From: Salegentibacter tibetensis
GTDB taxonomy: Bacteria > Bacteroidota > Bacteroidia > Flavobacteriales > Flavobacteriaceae
NCBI RefSeq assembly: GCF_020164485.1
Contig: NZ_JAIQZA010000024.1
Coordinates: 1-64,000, forward strand
DNA: 64,000 nt
Direction: 5' to 3'
Made by a program: the position numbers and the translations under genes. Below the pieces are notes generated by a model, which worked only from the letters and a program-made list of their open reading frames with translations, was not told the DNA's origin and ran no database searches. Below are positions 1 to 8,287 of this stretch, one piece after another; the stretch's first letter is position 1; the number at the start of each line of letters is the position of its first letter.

Positions 1-121
1 ATATAGATCACCATTATAATTGGGCCTATAGCACACTTTAAATAGTGGAAACCGGTCATAGAGCAGTAAGCCCTACGGGAGAGTTTTGGCCCTAATTGAT
101 TAAAAATAAAATAAAACACAT

Positions 122-664
122 ATGAAAATAAACACTTTATTTTTCTTATTGGCACTTGCTTTTTCGATGCCCACTAACGCACAAATAACCAAAAACAATT
201 GGCTGGTTGGCGGGGATGTTGCATTTTCTTATTCTAAAACCAAACCTGAATCTACAGTTGATTCCCAATCATTCACCATAAACTTGACTCCAAATGTGGG
301 TTACTTTTTTTGGGATAAATTAGCTTTAGGTACGAGAGCTGAATATACTCTTTCTCGTTATAAAAGCGACTCAGGAACCTCCAAGTTTGACCGCTTTCTG
401 ATATCCCCTTTTGCAAGATATTATTTACTGAATATAGACAAAATGGTTAATCCATTTTTAGAAAGTTCTTATCGATTTAGCCTTATAAATGAGAATAATT
501 CTAGAGAATTTTCCGCTAAGGGTGGTGTTGCAATATTTTTAAACAATAGTGTGGCTTTTGAGGCATCTCTAATTTATTTTAATTCAACATCAAACAACAC
601 TTACGTAGGGAACCACACCTTGCTGTTGGGGTTTGGAATCCAGGTGCATTTAGAAAAATTATAA
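122..664 (+). CDS. Small outer-membrane beta-barrel protein (cassette C0)
   Basis: A 180-residue protein with a typical signal peptide (about residues 1-20, cut after TNA). The rest alternates hydrophobic and polar residues in short strands and ends in a terminal strand, as in the small OmpA/OmpW-like porin-fold barrels of Bacteroidota. It is the last gene of a cassette whose left boundary lies outside the window: the following repeat is preceded by GTGCCCAAC, so the cassette should start with GTTGGGCAC upstream of base 1. Function beyond an outer-membrane barrel is unknown. Confidence 0.75.
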   Translation: MKINTLFFLLALAFSMPTNAQITKNNWLVGGDVAFSYSKTKPESTVDSQSFTINLTPNVGYFFWDKLALGTRAEYTLSRYKSDSGTSKFDRFLISPFARYYLLNIDKMVNPFLESSYRFSLINENNSREFSAKGGVAIFLNNSVAFEASLIYFNSTSNNTYVGNHTLLLGFGIQVHLEKL

Positions 665-770
665 TAGGCTTCATAATGACACATACGCAGATTATTGGAT
701 ATTCTAGTATTCGGACATTAATAATGGTTGAAATAATCGAAATTCAACAAGCGTAGTAAGCACAGTGCCC

Positions 771-891
771 AACAGTGTATAAAAACAATGCTTAATTTGT
801 TCTTGAATCGAAACTCTGTGATCGTTTGCTCAGCGGATTGTCCTTCGGACAATCACGCCCGCCAGCTCGCACAGTTTTTATACGGGACGTT
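771..891 (+). repeat. attC-like site R1
   Basis: Starts AAC (771-773), then TATAAAAAC; ends GTTTTTATA, CGGGAC, GTT (889-891). The apical hairpin is ATTGTCC / GGACAAT. Left arm GTGCCCAAC belongs to C0; right arm GTTAGCACAT belongs to C1. Confidence 0.85.
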
Positions 892-933
892 AGCACATAT
901 TTAAAGAGCGGAATTAAAAAGAATCAACTGTTT

Positions 934-1551
934 ATGAATAAAATATTGAAATTTCTATTAGGAGTTATAGCATTAGTTTCACTAAAAGGTTGTGTTACTT
1001 TTAAAGATAATTTAGTACAAGATGGAGGACGGGAAGAATTTATTCACAATGCAATTCTGGATTTTTCAAATTCCACGAGACTTTTTAAAAAAGATTCCGT
1101 GTTTTCCGTATCCTTTGACGATACTTTATATAGAATGAGTTTACACAAAATATCGGACGGGAATAGTGCTTGGATTAAAGGCAAGCCGTACGTAGGAATA
1201 AAAACTGTAAATATTATAGGAACTTATAATAAAATGCTGTTGACTGACAGTACCAAAGTGGGCAGCAAAGGTTATTTGCCATCCCGTTACGTAGAAAAAG
1301 ATGGTAAACTTTTCTATTGGTGGGATAATGACTACCCCCTTACAGAAGAAACCTTGGCGGTGTTTGAAAAATACAATATACTACAAGATGATGCCGGAGG
1401 TTGGTTAAAATTTCCTGATATGTCCACGGATGATGCAAAAAAAGGAGCCGACTACTACTTTTGTGAAAATGACCTAACGAATTATAAAAAAGTCATTACT
1501 AATATTGCCATAGGTTATTATGATGCTCCCAAATTGAATTGCAACTCTTAG
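934..1551 (+). CDS. Hypothetical lipoprotein (cassette C1)
   Basis: A 205-residue protein starting at ATG 934. The open frame continues upstream into the repeat, but the ATG before a lipoprotein signal (residues 1-19, lipobox LKGC) is clearly the start. The mature part has no domain I recognise; it contains Trp- and Tyr-rich segments and a C-terminal Cys. Expected location is the periplasmic face of a membrane or the cell surface. The cassette ends match exactly: GTTAGCACAT at 889 and ATGTGCTAAC at 1568. No promoter of its own is evident. Confidence 0.75.
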   Translation: MNKILKFLLGVIALVSLKGCVTFKDNLVQDGGREEFIHNAILDFSNSTRLFKKDSVFSVSFDDTLYRMSLHKISDGNSAWIKGKPYVGIKTVNIIGTYNKMLLTDSTKVGSKGYLPSRYVEKDGKLFYWWDNDYPLTEETLAVFEKYNILQDDAGGWLKFPDMSTDDAKKGADYYFCENDLTNYKKVITNIAIGYYDAPKLNCNS

Positions 1552-1574
1552 TCCCATAAATAAAAACATGTGCT

Positions 1575-1694
1575 AACACCATATAAAAACAATGCTTAAT
1601 CAGTCTTGAATCGAAAGTCCGTGCTCGCTTGCTTAGCGGATTGTCCTACGGACAATCACGCCCGCCAGCTCGCACAGTTTTTATACGAGACGTT
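1575..1694 (+). repeat. attC-like site R2
   Basis: Same family as R1: AAC at 1575, TATAAAAAC arm, GTTTTTATACGAGACGTT end. Left arm ATGTGCTAAC closes C1; right arm GTTACCCAAC opens C2. Confidence 0.85.
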
Positions 1695-1706
1695 ACCCAA
1701 CATTTG

Positions 1707-2333
1707 ATGAAACCAATTTTACTATTACTAATGTTTGTTATAGTTGGATGTAATTCCAACGAAAAGAGAATCATATCCTCTGGTGAAATAATTGACAGTA
1801 CCTATTATTCTCGTGAACTTGACTGGAATATTGAAATCCCTGAAGAATATACTGTAGATACTTACGAAAAACTGGAAAAAAGTACCGATTTAAGAGATGA
1901 GATTTTTAAAACTCCAGATGGTTTTAAAAACGTACCTACTGATTTAAACTTAATCACGTTTCGAAAAGGTCAAGACAACTTTTTTAGTTCTTCAGTAACT
2001 TCTATGAATAATACAAATCTTACTTTTCCGGATTTACAAGAAGCAATAGTTAAATCTATTGATCGGACCTACTCAAGTTTGGAGAATACACAACATACAT
2101 TACAAACATCAGAAATGAAGATCGGAAACTTAGTTTTTAATAAAATACAAATTGAGGTTCGTAATGCTTCCACAGGCGAATTAATTATCAATCAAGATCT
2201 TTACAATACCTTAATTGATAACAAAGTTTTTAGTGCTTCAATAAATTACAATTCCGATCAAGAAAAAGAAGTTATGGAAAGAGCTTTTTTCAAATCAGTA
2301 GAATCAAAGATAACGTTGGGTAACAACATATAA
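1707..2333 (+). CDS. Hypothetical lipoprotein (cassette C2)
   Basis: A 208-residue protein starting at ATG 1707, with a short lipoprotein signal (LLLLMFVIVGC, Cys at residue 15). The mature part is a mixed alpha/beta globular domain reminiscent of small PsbP/DUF1795-like lipoproteins, but I cannot assign a family. Its last codons and stop (GGTAACAACATATAA) lie inside repeat R3, so the recombination site supplies the stop codon. Cassette ends GTTACCCAAC / GTTGGGTAAC are perfectly complementary. Confidence 0.75.
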   Translation: MKPILLLLMFVIVGCNSNEKRIISSGEIIDSTYYSRELDWNIEIPEEYTVDTYEKLEKSTDLRDEIFKTPDGFKNVPTDLNLITFRKGQDNFFSSSVTSMNNTNLTFPDLQEAIVKSIDRTYSSLENTQHTLQTSEMKIGNLVFNKIQIEVRNASTGELIINQDLYNTLIDNKVFSASINYNSDQEKEVMERAFFKSVESKITLGNNI

Positions 2334-2442
2334 AAACAATGCTTTAAACAATCTCAAATCGAAAAATAGCGCTCGCTTGCTTAGCGAATTGTCCTGCGGA
2401 CAATCACGCACGCCAGCTCGCACAGTTTTTATACGAGACGTT
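2322..2442 (+). repeat. attC-like site R3
   Basis: Main-family repeat, AAC 2322 to GTT 2442. Left arm GTTGGGTAAC (C2), right arm GTTAGCCAATAGC (C3). It overlaps the last codons of the preceding gene. Confidence 0.85.
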
Positions 2443-2459
2443 AGCCAATAGCTGAAAAA

Positions 2460-2882
2460 ATGAAAGTAAAGGAAGCAAATATTCGAGAAATGGCAGAACT
2501 AATTCTATGCGGACAACTTTGTTTTCTAAATACTAAGACAGGTGATTTTGAATATCATCCTGCAGAAATGGACTTTTTTGCGGATGAGGAAAATCCCTGG
2601 CAAGAAGTAATAGATAAACTCGAGAATAATTGGGATGATTACATTCGAATTGAGCCAATGCATTCCACGCAATCTTATGCTGTAATGGAATCTTTTGCCG
2701 ACCAGCTCGAAGCGGACGGATTTGGAAAAAAATTACTTGCTGCTCTAAACCGACCAAAACCTTTTAGGAATTTCAATTATCTGATCCACGAATCGGATTT
2801 CAGGCAGGAATGGTTTGACTTCCGACAAGAAAGAAATGTTGAGTGGGTAAGAGAACAAATATCTGACCGAGTTGATGAATAA
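2460..2882 (+). CDS. UPF0158 family protein (cassette C3; copy 1)
   Basis: A 140-residue acidic cytosolic protein. The segment IRIEPMHSTQSYAVMESF and the C-terminal EWFDFRQERNVEW are the hallmarks of the uncharacterised UPF0158 family. Start ATG 2460 lies 18 bp after the repeat end. A second copy in cassette C23 (18946-19368) differs at roughly eight residues. Cassette ends GTTAGCCAAT / CATTGGCTAAC are complementary. The function of the family is unknown; one of the few cassette products with no export signal. Confidence 0.8.
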   Translation: MKVKEANIREMAELILCGQLCFLNTKTGDFEYHPAEMDFFADEENPWQEVIDKLENNWDDYIRIEPMHSTQSYAVMESFADQLEADGFGKKLLAALNRPKPFRNFNYLIHESDFRQEWFDFRQERNVEWVREQISDRVDE

Positions 2883-2897
2883 AAAAAAGCCATTGGC

Positions 2898-3019
2898 TAA
2901 CAACATATAAAAACAATGCTCAAATCAGTCTCAATTCGAAATTCCGTGCTCGTCTGCTTAGCGGATTGTCCTGCGGACAATCACGCGCGCCAGCTCGCAC
3001 GGTTTTTATACGAGACGTT
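2898..3019 (+). repeat. attC-like site R4
   Basis: Main-family repeat from AAC 2898 to GTT 3019. Left arm CATTGGCTAAC (C3), right arm GTTAGCGGTC (C4). Confidence 0.85.
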
Positions 3020-3071
3020 AGCGGTCAGGCAAAAAAAACGAACTGAGTTCAATAACTTAACAAAAAAAGAT

Positions 3072-3860
3072 ATGAAAAATAAAAACTTATTCATTCTGAT
3101 AATTATATTTTCCACACTCGTTATTGATAATACTTTTTCCCAAGAAAAATCTGACAGCCTGTATTTAATGACTGTTAAAAACCGACTTAATTACGAACAA
3201 TTTAGCAGAACTAGTTGGGACCTTTATAGGTTTAATCCCGCGGATGAAAATTACTTCCCAAAGTCGCCGAAATATGTAGTTCAAGATATTGATAGATTTT
3301 TATCAAATCCTTCAGAAGAGGATAAAGTTAAAGGGCGGATTAATGAATTTAGTTTGATTAAGGAATACAAAAGTAATTTAAAAGCTTTTTTTAATGAGCT
3401 TGACTTTATTAATGATATATCAGGAAGTTTCCTTTATAATGAAAATACGGAGCTACCAATAAACTTTGCTGTATATAATGATAAATCAATAACTCTAATT
3501 ATTTCCAGTGTTTATATCAAACACACCTACAATACACTTGAACTATCTTCTAAACAGAGAGCAACCAAAGTCATAACTTCTTACATTTTACCTTCATTAA
3601 AAGAATTTGCCAAACATTTTTCAGACACTAAAATTGAGTATTTCGTTATAAGTTGCACCTATGGAAGCAAAGATTTTTCGGACGATAATACATTAAACAC
3701 AAAGCCAGAATTTTTAGCTTTTATGGTTCCAGCCGAACCATTAAAAAAATATGTTGATTTAGAGATAACCGAAGAAGCTTTAGTTAATTCGGCAGAAATT
3801 TTCTTGAGCGATAGAGATATGGTTACGGGATTAAAAAAAATTGAAATAACCATTGATTAA
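3072..3860 (+). CDS. Secreted hypothetical protein (cassette C4, gene 1)
   Basis: A 262-residue protein starting at ATG 3072. The first 24 residues form a signal peptide (MKNKNLFILIIIFSTLVIDN, cut near TFSQ). The open frame upstream is only translated repeat. The mature part is mostly helical and charged with no family I recognise; it probably acts in the periplasm or outside. It shares its cassette with the short gene 19 bp downstream, and no repeat lies between them, so the two were probably captured and move as one unit. Confidence 0.7.
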   Translation: MKNKNLFILIIIFSTLVIDNTFSQEKSDSLYLMTVKNRLNYEQFSRTSWDLYRFNPADENYFPKSPKYVVQDIDRFLSNPSEEDKVKGRINEFSLIKEYKSNLKAFFNELDFINDISGSFLYNENTELPINFAVYNDKSITLIISSVYIKHTYNTLELSSKQRATKVITSYILPSLKEFAKHFSDTKIEYFVISCTYGSKDFSDDNTLNTKPEFLAFMVPAEPLKKYVDLEITEEALVNSAEIFLSDRDMVTGLKKIEITID

Positions 3861-3878
3861 CCAAACTCATAGCAAGGA

Positions 3879-4184
3879 ATGTTAGAAAATTTCAAGAAAT
3901 ATCTAATTCAAAAAGGTTATAGTGAATATACTCCTTCAGGAAACCCATCGACCGTTTATGATTACATAAAACGAGTTAATAAAATTTGTGAAAGAGAAAA
4001 TATATCTATAAAACAACTTTCGGAGCAAATTGATGATTATGTAATAAAATATGACACTTCGGGCAGTGAAGAGAAATTTGGAAAAAAAAGCCATAGTGCC
4101 TTTATTAATGCATTGAGGAGGTTTAAAGAATTCAGAAAAATTAATCCTTCTGAATTTGAAGGGAAAATAAGCCCGAACCGCTAA
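3879..4184 (+). CDS. Short protein resembling a recombinase core-binding (SAM-like) domain (cassette C4, gene 2)
   Basis: A 101-residue basic protein lying 19 bp after the previous gene. Its pattern (FKKYLIQKGYSEYTPSGNPS, then YDYIKRVNKICERENIS, then ALRRFKEF) resembles the N-terminal DNA-binding SAM-like domain of phage-type tyrosine recombinases, but the catalytic domain is absent. The stop codon is the TAA of the cassette end (CCGCTAAC), overlapping the repeat by two bases. The resemblance is by eye only; it could be a stand-alone DNA-binding protein of unknown role. Confidence 0.6.
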   Translation: MLENFKKYLIQKGYSEYTPSGNPSTVYDYIKRVNKICERENISIKQLSEQIDDYVIKYDTSGSEEKFGKKSHSAFINALRRFKEFRKINPSEFEGKISPNR

Positions 4185-4303
4185 CAACGTATAAAAACAA
4201 TGCTTAAACCTGTTTCGAATCGAAGTTTCCTGCTCGCTTGCTGCGCTAATTATCCTGCGGACAATCGCGCACGCCAGCTCGCACAGTTTTTATACGAGAC
4301 GTT
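4183..4303 (+). repeat. attC-like site R5
   Basis: Main family, AAC 4183 to GTT 4303. Left arm ACCGCTAAC (C4), right arm GTTGGCAAAC (C5). Confidence 0.85.
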
Positions 4304-4370
4304 GGCAAACATTAGAATAACTTCTTGTAATCGAAAAGAGAAAAATTTATAAACTAAATTTTCAGTTGTA

Positions 4371-4832
4371 ATGAAAAAATATCTGATTTTAACCATCTTG
4401 ATTTTCACAACTTTTCAAGGGTTTTCTTGTGAATGCCCTGAAATGAGTATTCAAAAACTCGATTCTATTAGTTTAGAAAATTCTGATTTGTTGATTATAG
4501 GCGAAATTACTGCTGTTGACAAAAACGGATATAATATTAAGATTCAACAGACTTTAAAAGGGAACTCCGTATCAAAAAATATTAAAGGCGATTATACTGA
4601 TAACCCTAAGTATGATGCAAACAGCTGCGCATTTTACCCTTCAAAAAATGGCATTTATCTTCTTTATTTGACTGAAGTTAATTTACAAAATGAAGAAACA
4701 TATATTTCAAGTCAATGTTCAGGGAGTAGAACTATGGACGGAAGTGTAGTTCCTTTTGCTGCCTTTAATATGGATAAAAAAGAGTTGGAAACGTGGACAA
4801 AACAGTGGATAAATAAAATTTGCGAGGAATAA
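4371..4832 (+). CDS. Secreted NTR/TIMP-like cysteine-containing protein (cassette C5)
   Basis: A 153-residue protein with a signal peptide (residues 1-19, ...FQGFS) and the mature start CECP. The pattern C-x-C-P, then SDLLIIGEI, then LKG, a Cys near residue 84, YLLYL, and QCSGSR near the end matches the netrin/TIMP-like (NTR) fold of small secreted bacterial proteins. Conserved cysteines suggest disulphides in the periplasm or on the surface. The assignment is by motif spacing only. Cassette ends GTTGGCAAAC / GTTTGCCAAC match perfectly. Confidence 0.7.
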   Translation: MKKYLILTILIFTTFQGFSCECPEMSIQKLDSISLENSDLLIIGEITAVDKNGYNIKIQQTLKGNSVSKNIKGDYTDNPKYDANSCAFYPSKNGIYLLYLTEVNLQNEETYISSQCSGSRTMDGSVVPFAAFNMDKKELETWTKQWINKICEE

Positions 4833-4842
4833 AACGTTTGCC

Positions 4843-4963
4843 AACAACATATAAAAACAATGCTTAAACCTGTCTTGAATCAAAACTTCCAGCTCGCTTG
4901 CATAGCGGATTGTCCTGCGGACAATCACGCTCGCCAGCTCGCACAGTTTTTATATGAGACGTT
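4843..4963 (+). repeat. attC-like site R6
   Basis: Main family, AAC 4843 to GTT 4963; the 3' arm is TATATGAGACGTT, a one-base variant. Left arm GTTTGCCAAC (C5), right arm GTTACCTGC (C6). Confidence 0.85.
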
Positions 4964-4988
4964 ACCTGCAAGCTGAAAATTAAATATT

Positions 4989-6041
4989 ATGAAAAAATCT
5001 TTGACTTTAATTTTGCTCCTCATTATTACATCCTGTCAAGAAAATTCAAAGAAAGAATCTGACAAAGTAGAAGCCTATACAATTTCTGGAAATTTAGATG
5101 ACAAGTATAATGGTTATATATATTTAATGTACGGAGATGTAATTGACAGTTCACGAGTTAAAGATCGTACTTTTAAATTTCAAGGAAAAGTAGATGACAC
5201 CGTTTCAGCTTCCTTGAGTTTAAAAAGAGGTAAAGGTGAAGCCGATTTTTATATTGAAAATAGTAAAATTATCCTTCAAACAGCCATTAAAAAGATTCCA
5301 GATTCAAGTGGGAATTCTGACCAATACTTGCAAATTAAGGACATTCAAGGTTCATATTCCGAAAGAATTCGAGAGGATTATTCTCTCTTTTATCAGACCA
5401 ATAAGAATAAGGATAGTTTTCCAAATCTGTTGTACAAAAAACTTAGTGTTTTAATAGAAGGAAATAGAAGTCATCCTTTCAGTGGAGGAATTTTAGCTGG
5501 TAATGCAGTAATGAATCCAATATTTTCCCAAAAACAACTTATTGACCTATATTCTAAGCTTGACACAACAAGAATGGAAAAGTCCGATCTATCACTAATA
5601 AAAAGAGCTATAGTCAATCTATCACCTTTTGGAGTGGGAAAACCATTTTTAGACTTCAAACTCCCCGATCAAGAAAACAATCAAGTCGATATTAATTCAA
5701 CTTATACAGCGTATACACTCGTAGATTTTTGGGCTTCTTGGTGTGTACCGTGCAGAAAAACAAATCCAAAATTAGTTAGACTGAAAAAGGAATTGAAAAA
5801 CAATGACTTCGAAATAGTCAGTATTTCGATAGATGAAAATAAAGAAAGATGGCTAAAGGCAATAGAAAAAGATAGTCTTTATTGGACAAATTTAATAGAT
5901 CAGAATCTCAATATTTATAAGGAATTGGGTATTGTAGCCATACCCTATAGTTTTCTTATTGACCAAAATGGTAGGATAATTAAAATCAATCCTAATACTT
6001 CCGATATTAGAAGAATTGTGAAAGAAAAAGCCAGCAGGTAA
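4989..6041 (+). CDS. TlpA-like thiol-disulphide oxidoreductase lipoprotein with DUF4369-like N-terminus (cassette C6)
   Basis: A 350-residue lipoprotein (lipobox near residue 16, ITSCQE). Residues about 28-130 are a beta-rich DUF4369-like domain; residues about 215-350 are an AhpC/TSA-Redoxin-TlpA thioredoxin fold with the active site WASWCVPCRK and a cis-Pro loop (VAIPYSFLID). Such proteins are periplasmic, membrane-anchored thiol reductases in Bacteroidota. The frame ends within the cassette end (AGGTAAC). It is the largest cassette gene here. Cassette ends GTTACCTGC / GCAGGTAAC match. Confidence 0.88.
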   Translation: MKKSLTLILLLIITSCQENSKKESDKVEAYTISGNLDDKYNGYIYLMYGDVIDSSRVKDRTFKFQGKVDDTVSASLSLKRGKGEADFYIENSKIILQTAIKKIPDSSGNSDQYLQIKDIQGSYSERIREDYSLFYQTNKNKDSFPNLLYKKLSVLIEGNRSHPFSGGILAGNAVMNPIFSQKQLIDLYSKLDTTRMEKSDLSLIKRAIVNLSPFGVGKPFLDFKLPDQENNQVDINSTYTAYTLVDFWASWCVPCRKTNPKLVRLKKELKNNDFEIVSISIDENKERWLKAIEKDSLYWTNLIDQNLNIYKELGIVAIPYSFLIDQNGRIIKINPNTSDIRRIVKEKASR

Positions 6042-6160
6042 CAATATATAAAAATAATGCTCCAATCTGTCTTGAATCGAAACTCCTTGCTCGCTTGCTT
6101 AGCTGAATGTCCTGCGGACAATCAAGCTCGCCCGCTCGCACTGTTTTTATACGAGACGTT
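6040..6160 (+). repeat. attC-like site R7
   Basis: Main family with minor changes (TATAAAAATAATGC; CTGTTTTTATACGAGACGTT). AAC 6040 to GTT 6160. Left arm GCAGGTAAC (C6), right arm GTTGTGAGTC (C7). Confidence 0.85.
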
Positions 6161-6470
6161 GTGAGTCATCGAGAGGATTTTTAGGGAATAGATTGAAAAT
6201 AGAGAAAGCCGGTGATTTTTGTTTTTCAATCTTTGGTCGTTTAATTGGCAACTGACCGGTTAAATCTGCGATGGCTATTTATTTTTAAAATCTATTTTCA
6301 GTCATTTTTGCATTGGCTTGTAAGAACTTTAAAAAAAGATAGTTAGCCGGCAATTGTAGTTTTTATCAGGAAGAAAAAAAGCTACGTGTTAGAATACTCA
6401 CTCAGCCGTAAGTGGCGCTTTTTTTTGGGGAATTTGGATGGTTCGGCTTTCGGATTTGAAGACGTCTCAC
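6161..6470 (+). other. Cassette C7 without a convincing ORF
   Basis: A 310-bp cassette bounded by GTTGTGAGTC and TCTCACAAC (8 matching bases at the tip). I find no ORF of plausible length on either strand. It holds a pyrimidine-rich stretch and a T-run after AGTGGCGC (near 6411-6426) that could end a transcript, but no clear hairpin. It may be a promoter- or RNA-bearing cassette or a decayed gene. Confidence 0.6.
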
Positions 6471-6595
6471 AACAACATATAAAAACAATGCTTTAATTTA
6501 GTCTCAAATCGAAACTATGCGTGTTTTTGCTACGCCTAGTTTTTCCTACGGAAAAATCATTGCCTGTAAGCAGCACAGTTTTTATACGAGACGTT
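6471..6595 (+). repeat. attC-like site R8 (variant apical stem)
   Basis: AAC 6471 to GTT 6595, 125 bp. Outer arms are as in the main family, but the apical hairpin is TTTTTCC-tac-GGAAAAA in place of GATTGTCC-tgc-GGACAATC, so both sides changed together. Flanking arms CTCACAAC (C7) and GTTGGGCATA (C8). Confidence 0.85.
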
Positions 6596-6617
6596 GGGCA
6601 TAATTTGAAAAAAACTT

Positions 6618-7277
6618 ATGAAAAAAATATTTACGTTTTTGATTTTTGCAATTTCTTTCTTTGGAAAAGCCCAAACTCACCGAGAAATCGATTCACTTTC
6701 GTTTAGAATGTGTGATCTTTTAAAGCTTCAAGAAGTCGAAAATGATAGTTTGAAAGTTGAGATGGTATTTGAAGAAACCTTCTATCCTTATTTGGGAAAT
6801 ATTTCTCCAGAGAAAATTGATAAAGTTTTCAACCAAGTCTATTTCCGATTTCAAAGAAACTGTCCTGCATTTAGAGCGATATTAAATCAAATGTACCCTC
6901 CAAAAGACGAGGTAACTTTTCAAAAAACAGAACCAGAATCCGAAATTACAATCAGAGAGTTATCTGACTTCAAAAAACAAGAAAAGTTTTCATATAAAGA
7001 AGTCGATGGGAATATTACAAAAGTCGAGATCAAAGATGGATATTGGGTAGATCATTTTTCAGATGAAACTTTTTCTAAACTGAGTTTAGAATGGATGTCT
7101 GACAAAGAATTCCAACTGACCTTCATTGATAGTAATAATCTGACCAGATCAAATTTCAGCTTTCCTGGTGATAAATTGAATTATAAAATTATTGCTAAGA
7201 AAGAAGGCTATTATCTCGTAAGTGTAAATATTGAAGGGCAAAAAGAGTATGAAATATTCAAACTTTACACTTCATAA
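6618..7277 (+). CDS. Secreted hypothetical protein (cassette C8)
   Basis: A 219-residue protein with an N-terminal signal peptide (residues 1-18, ISFFGKAQ). The mature protein is acidic, with a helical first half containing one Cys near residue 32 and another near 95, and a beta-rich second half ending EYEIFKLYTS. No family is recognised. Start ATG 6618 follows the repeat by 22 bp. Cassette ends GTTGGGCATA / TATGCCCAAC match perfectly. Probably periplasmic or extracellular. Confidence 0.72.
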   Translation: MKKIFTFLIFAISFFGKAQTHREIDSLSFRMCDLLKLQEVENDSLKVEMVFEETFYPYLGNISPEKIDKVFNQVYFRFQRNCPAFRAILNQMYPPKDEVTFQKTEPESEITIRELSDFKKQEKFSYKEVDGNITKVEIKDGYWVDHFSDETFSKLSLEWMSDKEFQLTFIDSNNLTRSNFSFPGDKLNYKIIAKKEGYYLVSVNIEGQKEYEIFKLYTS

Positions 7278-7288
7278 AAACTATGCCC

Positions 7289-7410
7289 AACATTATATAA
7301 AAACAATGCTTAAACCAGTCCCAAATCGAAAAACTTCGCTCTCTCGCTTAACGGATTGTCCTACGGACAATCCACGCGCGCCAGCTCGCACAGTTTTTAT
7401 ACGGGACGTT
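7289..7410 (+). repeat. attC-like site R9
   Basis: Main family, AAC 7289 to GTT 7410. Left arm TATGCCCAAC (C8), right arm GTTAGCCTTT (C9). Confidence 0.85.
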
Positions 7411-7431
7411 AGCCTTTATTTAAAATCAATA

Positions 7432-8226
7432 TTGAAAAATTTGAAGTATTTAATAAAGTTTATAGACTGCGAATATCTTCCGGACTTCGATAATCTAGAG
7501 TCAACATCGATAAAAATAGGAACATTTCATCACTATAGAAAAATTGAGGATCGACTTCGGCGAGATGAAAAAGAAGGTCAAAAAGGCTTAAATCTAAGAG
7601 TTAAAAAACCTTGTAATACATTACGTGAAACTTTCAAGGAAAAAATTGAAGAATTACCCTTGGATCATAAAGGTCATTTTATTGATGATTTTTACGTCAA
7701 TATCATAGACCATTCGTACGAATTTAATAGTTGGGTTTTTTGCTCATCTTTAGTTAGGGATTTAAGCGAAATTGAGAAGTTCAAATCCTACTTTAATTGT
7801 GAATGTTATTACTTCATAACTGATTATAAAAAATTTGAAAATGCAATTCAAAAGGCGCTTGTAAACGATTTAAAATTTCATTCCTTAAATAACGATGGAG
7901 AGAATAGGCTCGAAAAAGATAATCGTGATCTGTATTACTTAAGCGGTAAACGTCAAAATGTAATCTACGGTAACAATGATAAATGTATGGTTCAAGAGTG
8001 TGAAACTTTTTCCGAGTTTATAAAATCTCAAGAAGTAAAACAAGTAAATTCCAACTTCTGGTTTTACAAGCCACAAAGATTCGAGGAAGAGAAAGAATTC
8101 AGATTTATAATTTATGCTACAGCTGACAAAAAACACGACAAATTTTACTCAACAACCGATGATTTTCTAATTTTAAATTGTGACTTAAGAGATGCTATAA
8201 GTGCAATTCCAGTAGCCATAGAGTAA
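7432..8226 (+). CDS. Hypothetical protein, possibly DUF2971-like (cassette C9, gene 1)
   Basis: A frame of about 264 residues with no ATG near its beginning; the first start after the repeat is TTG 7432 (or TTG 7441). The frame is open upstream only because the repeat has no stop. The N-terminus (YLIKFIDCEYLPDF, then GTFHHYRKIEDR) and the C-terminal block KPQRFEEEKEFRFIIYA resemble cytosolic DUF2971-type proteins often found in defence or mobile contexts. The match is weak. No signal peptide. It shares the cassette with the next gene. Confidence 0.6.
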   Translation: MKNLKYLIKFIDCEYLPDFDNLESTSIKIGTFHHYRKIEDRLRRDEKEGQKGLNLRVKKPCNTLRETFKEKIEELPLDHKGHFIDDFYVNIIDHSYEFNSWVFCSSLVRDLSEIEKFKSYFNCECYYFITDYKKFENAIQKALVNDLKFHSLNNDGENRLEKDNRDLYYLSGKRQNVIYGNNDKCMVQECETFSEFIKSQEVKQVNSNFWFYKPQRFEEEKEFRFIIYATADKKHDKFYSTTDDFLILNCDLRDAISAIPVAIE

Positions 8227-8287
8227 GAAAAACGTATAGAAGCATTATAATCAAAAACAATTAATTTACACTTTAACAAATTTATTT

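Noticed and set aside
826-933. Long N-terminal extensions of cassette genes reading through the repeats (peptides containing PARTVFIRDV or ARQLAQFLYET)
   Set aside because: They arise because the repeat has no stop in some frames; clear signal peptides with their own ATG follow the repeat in each case, and the same peptide would precede unrelated genes.
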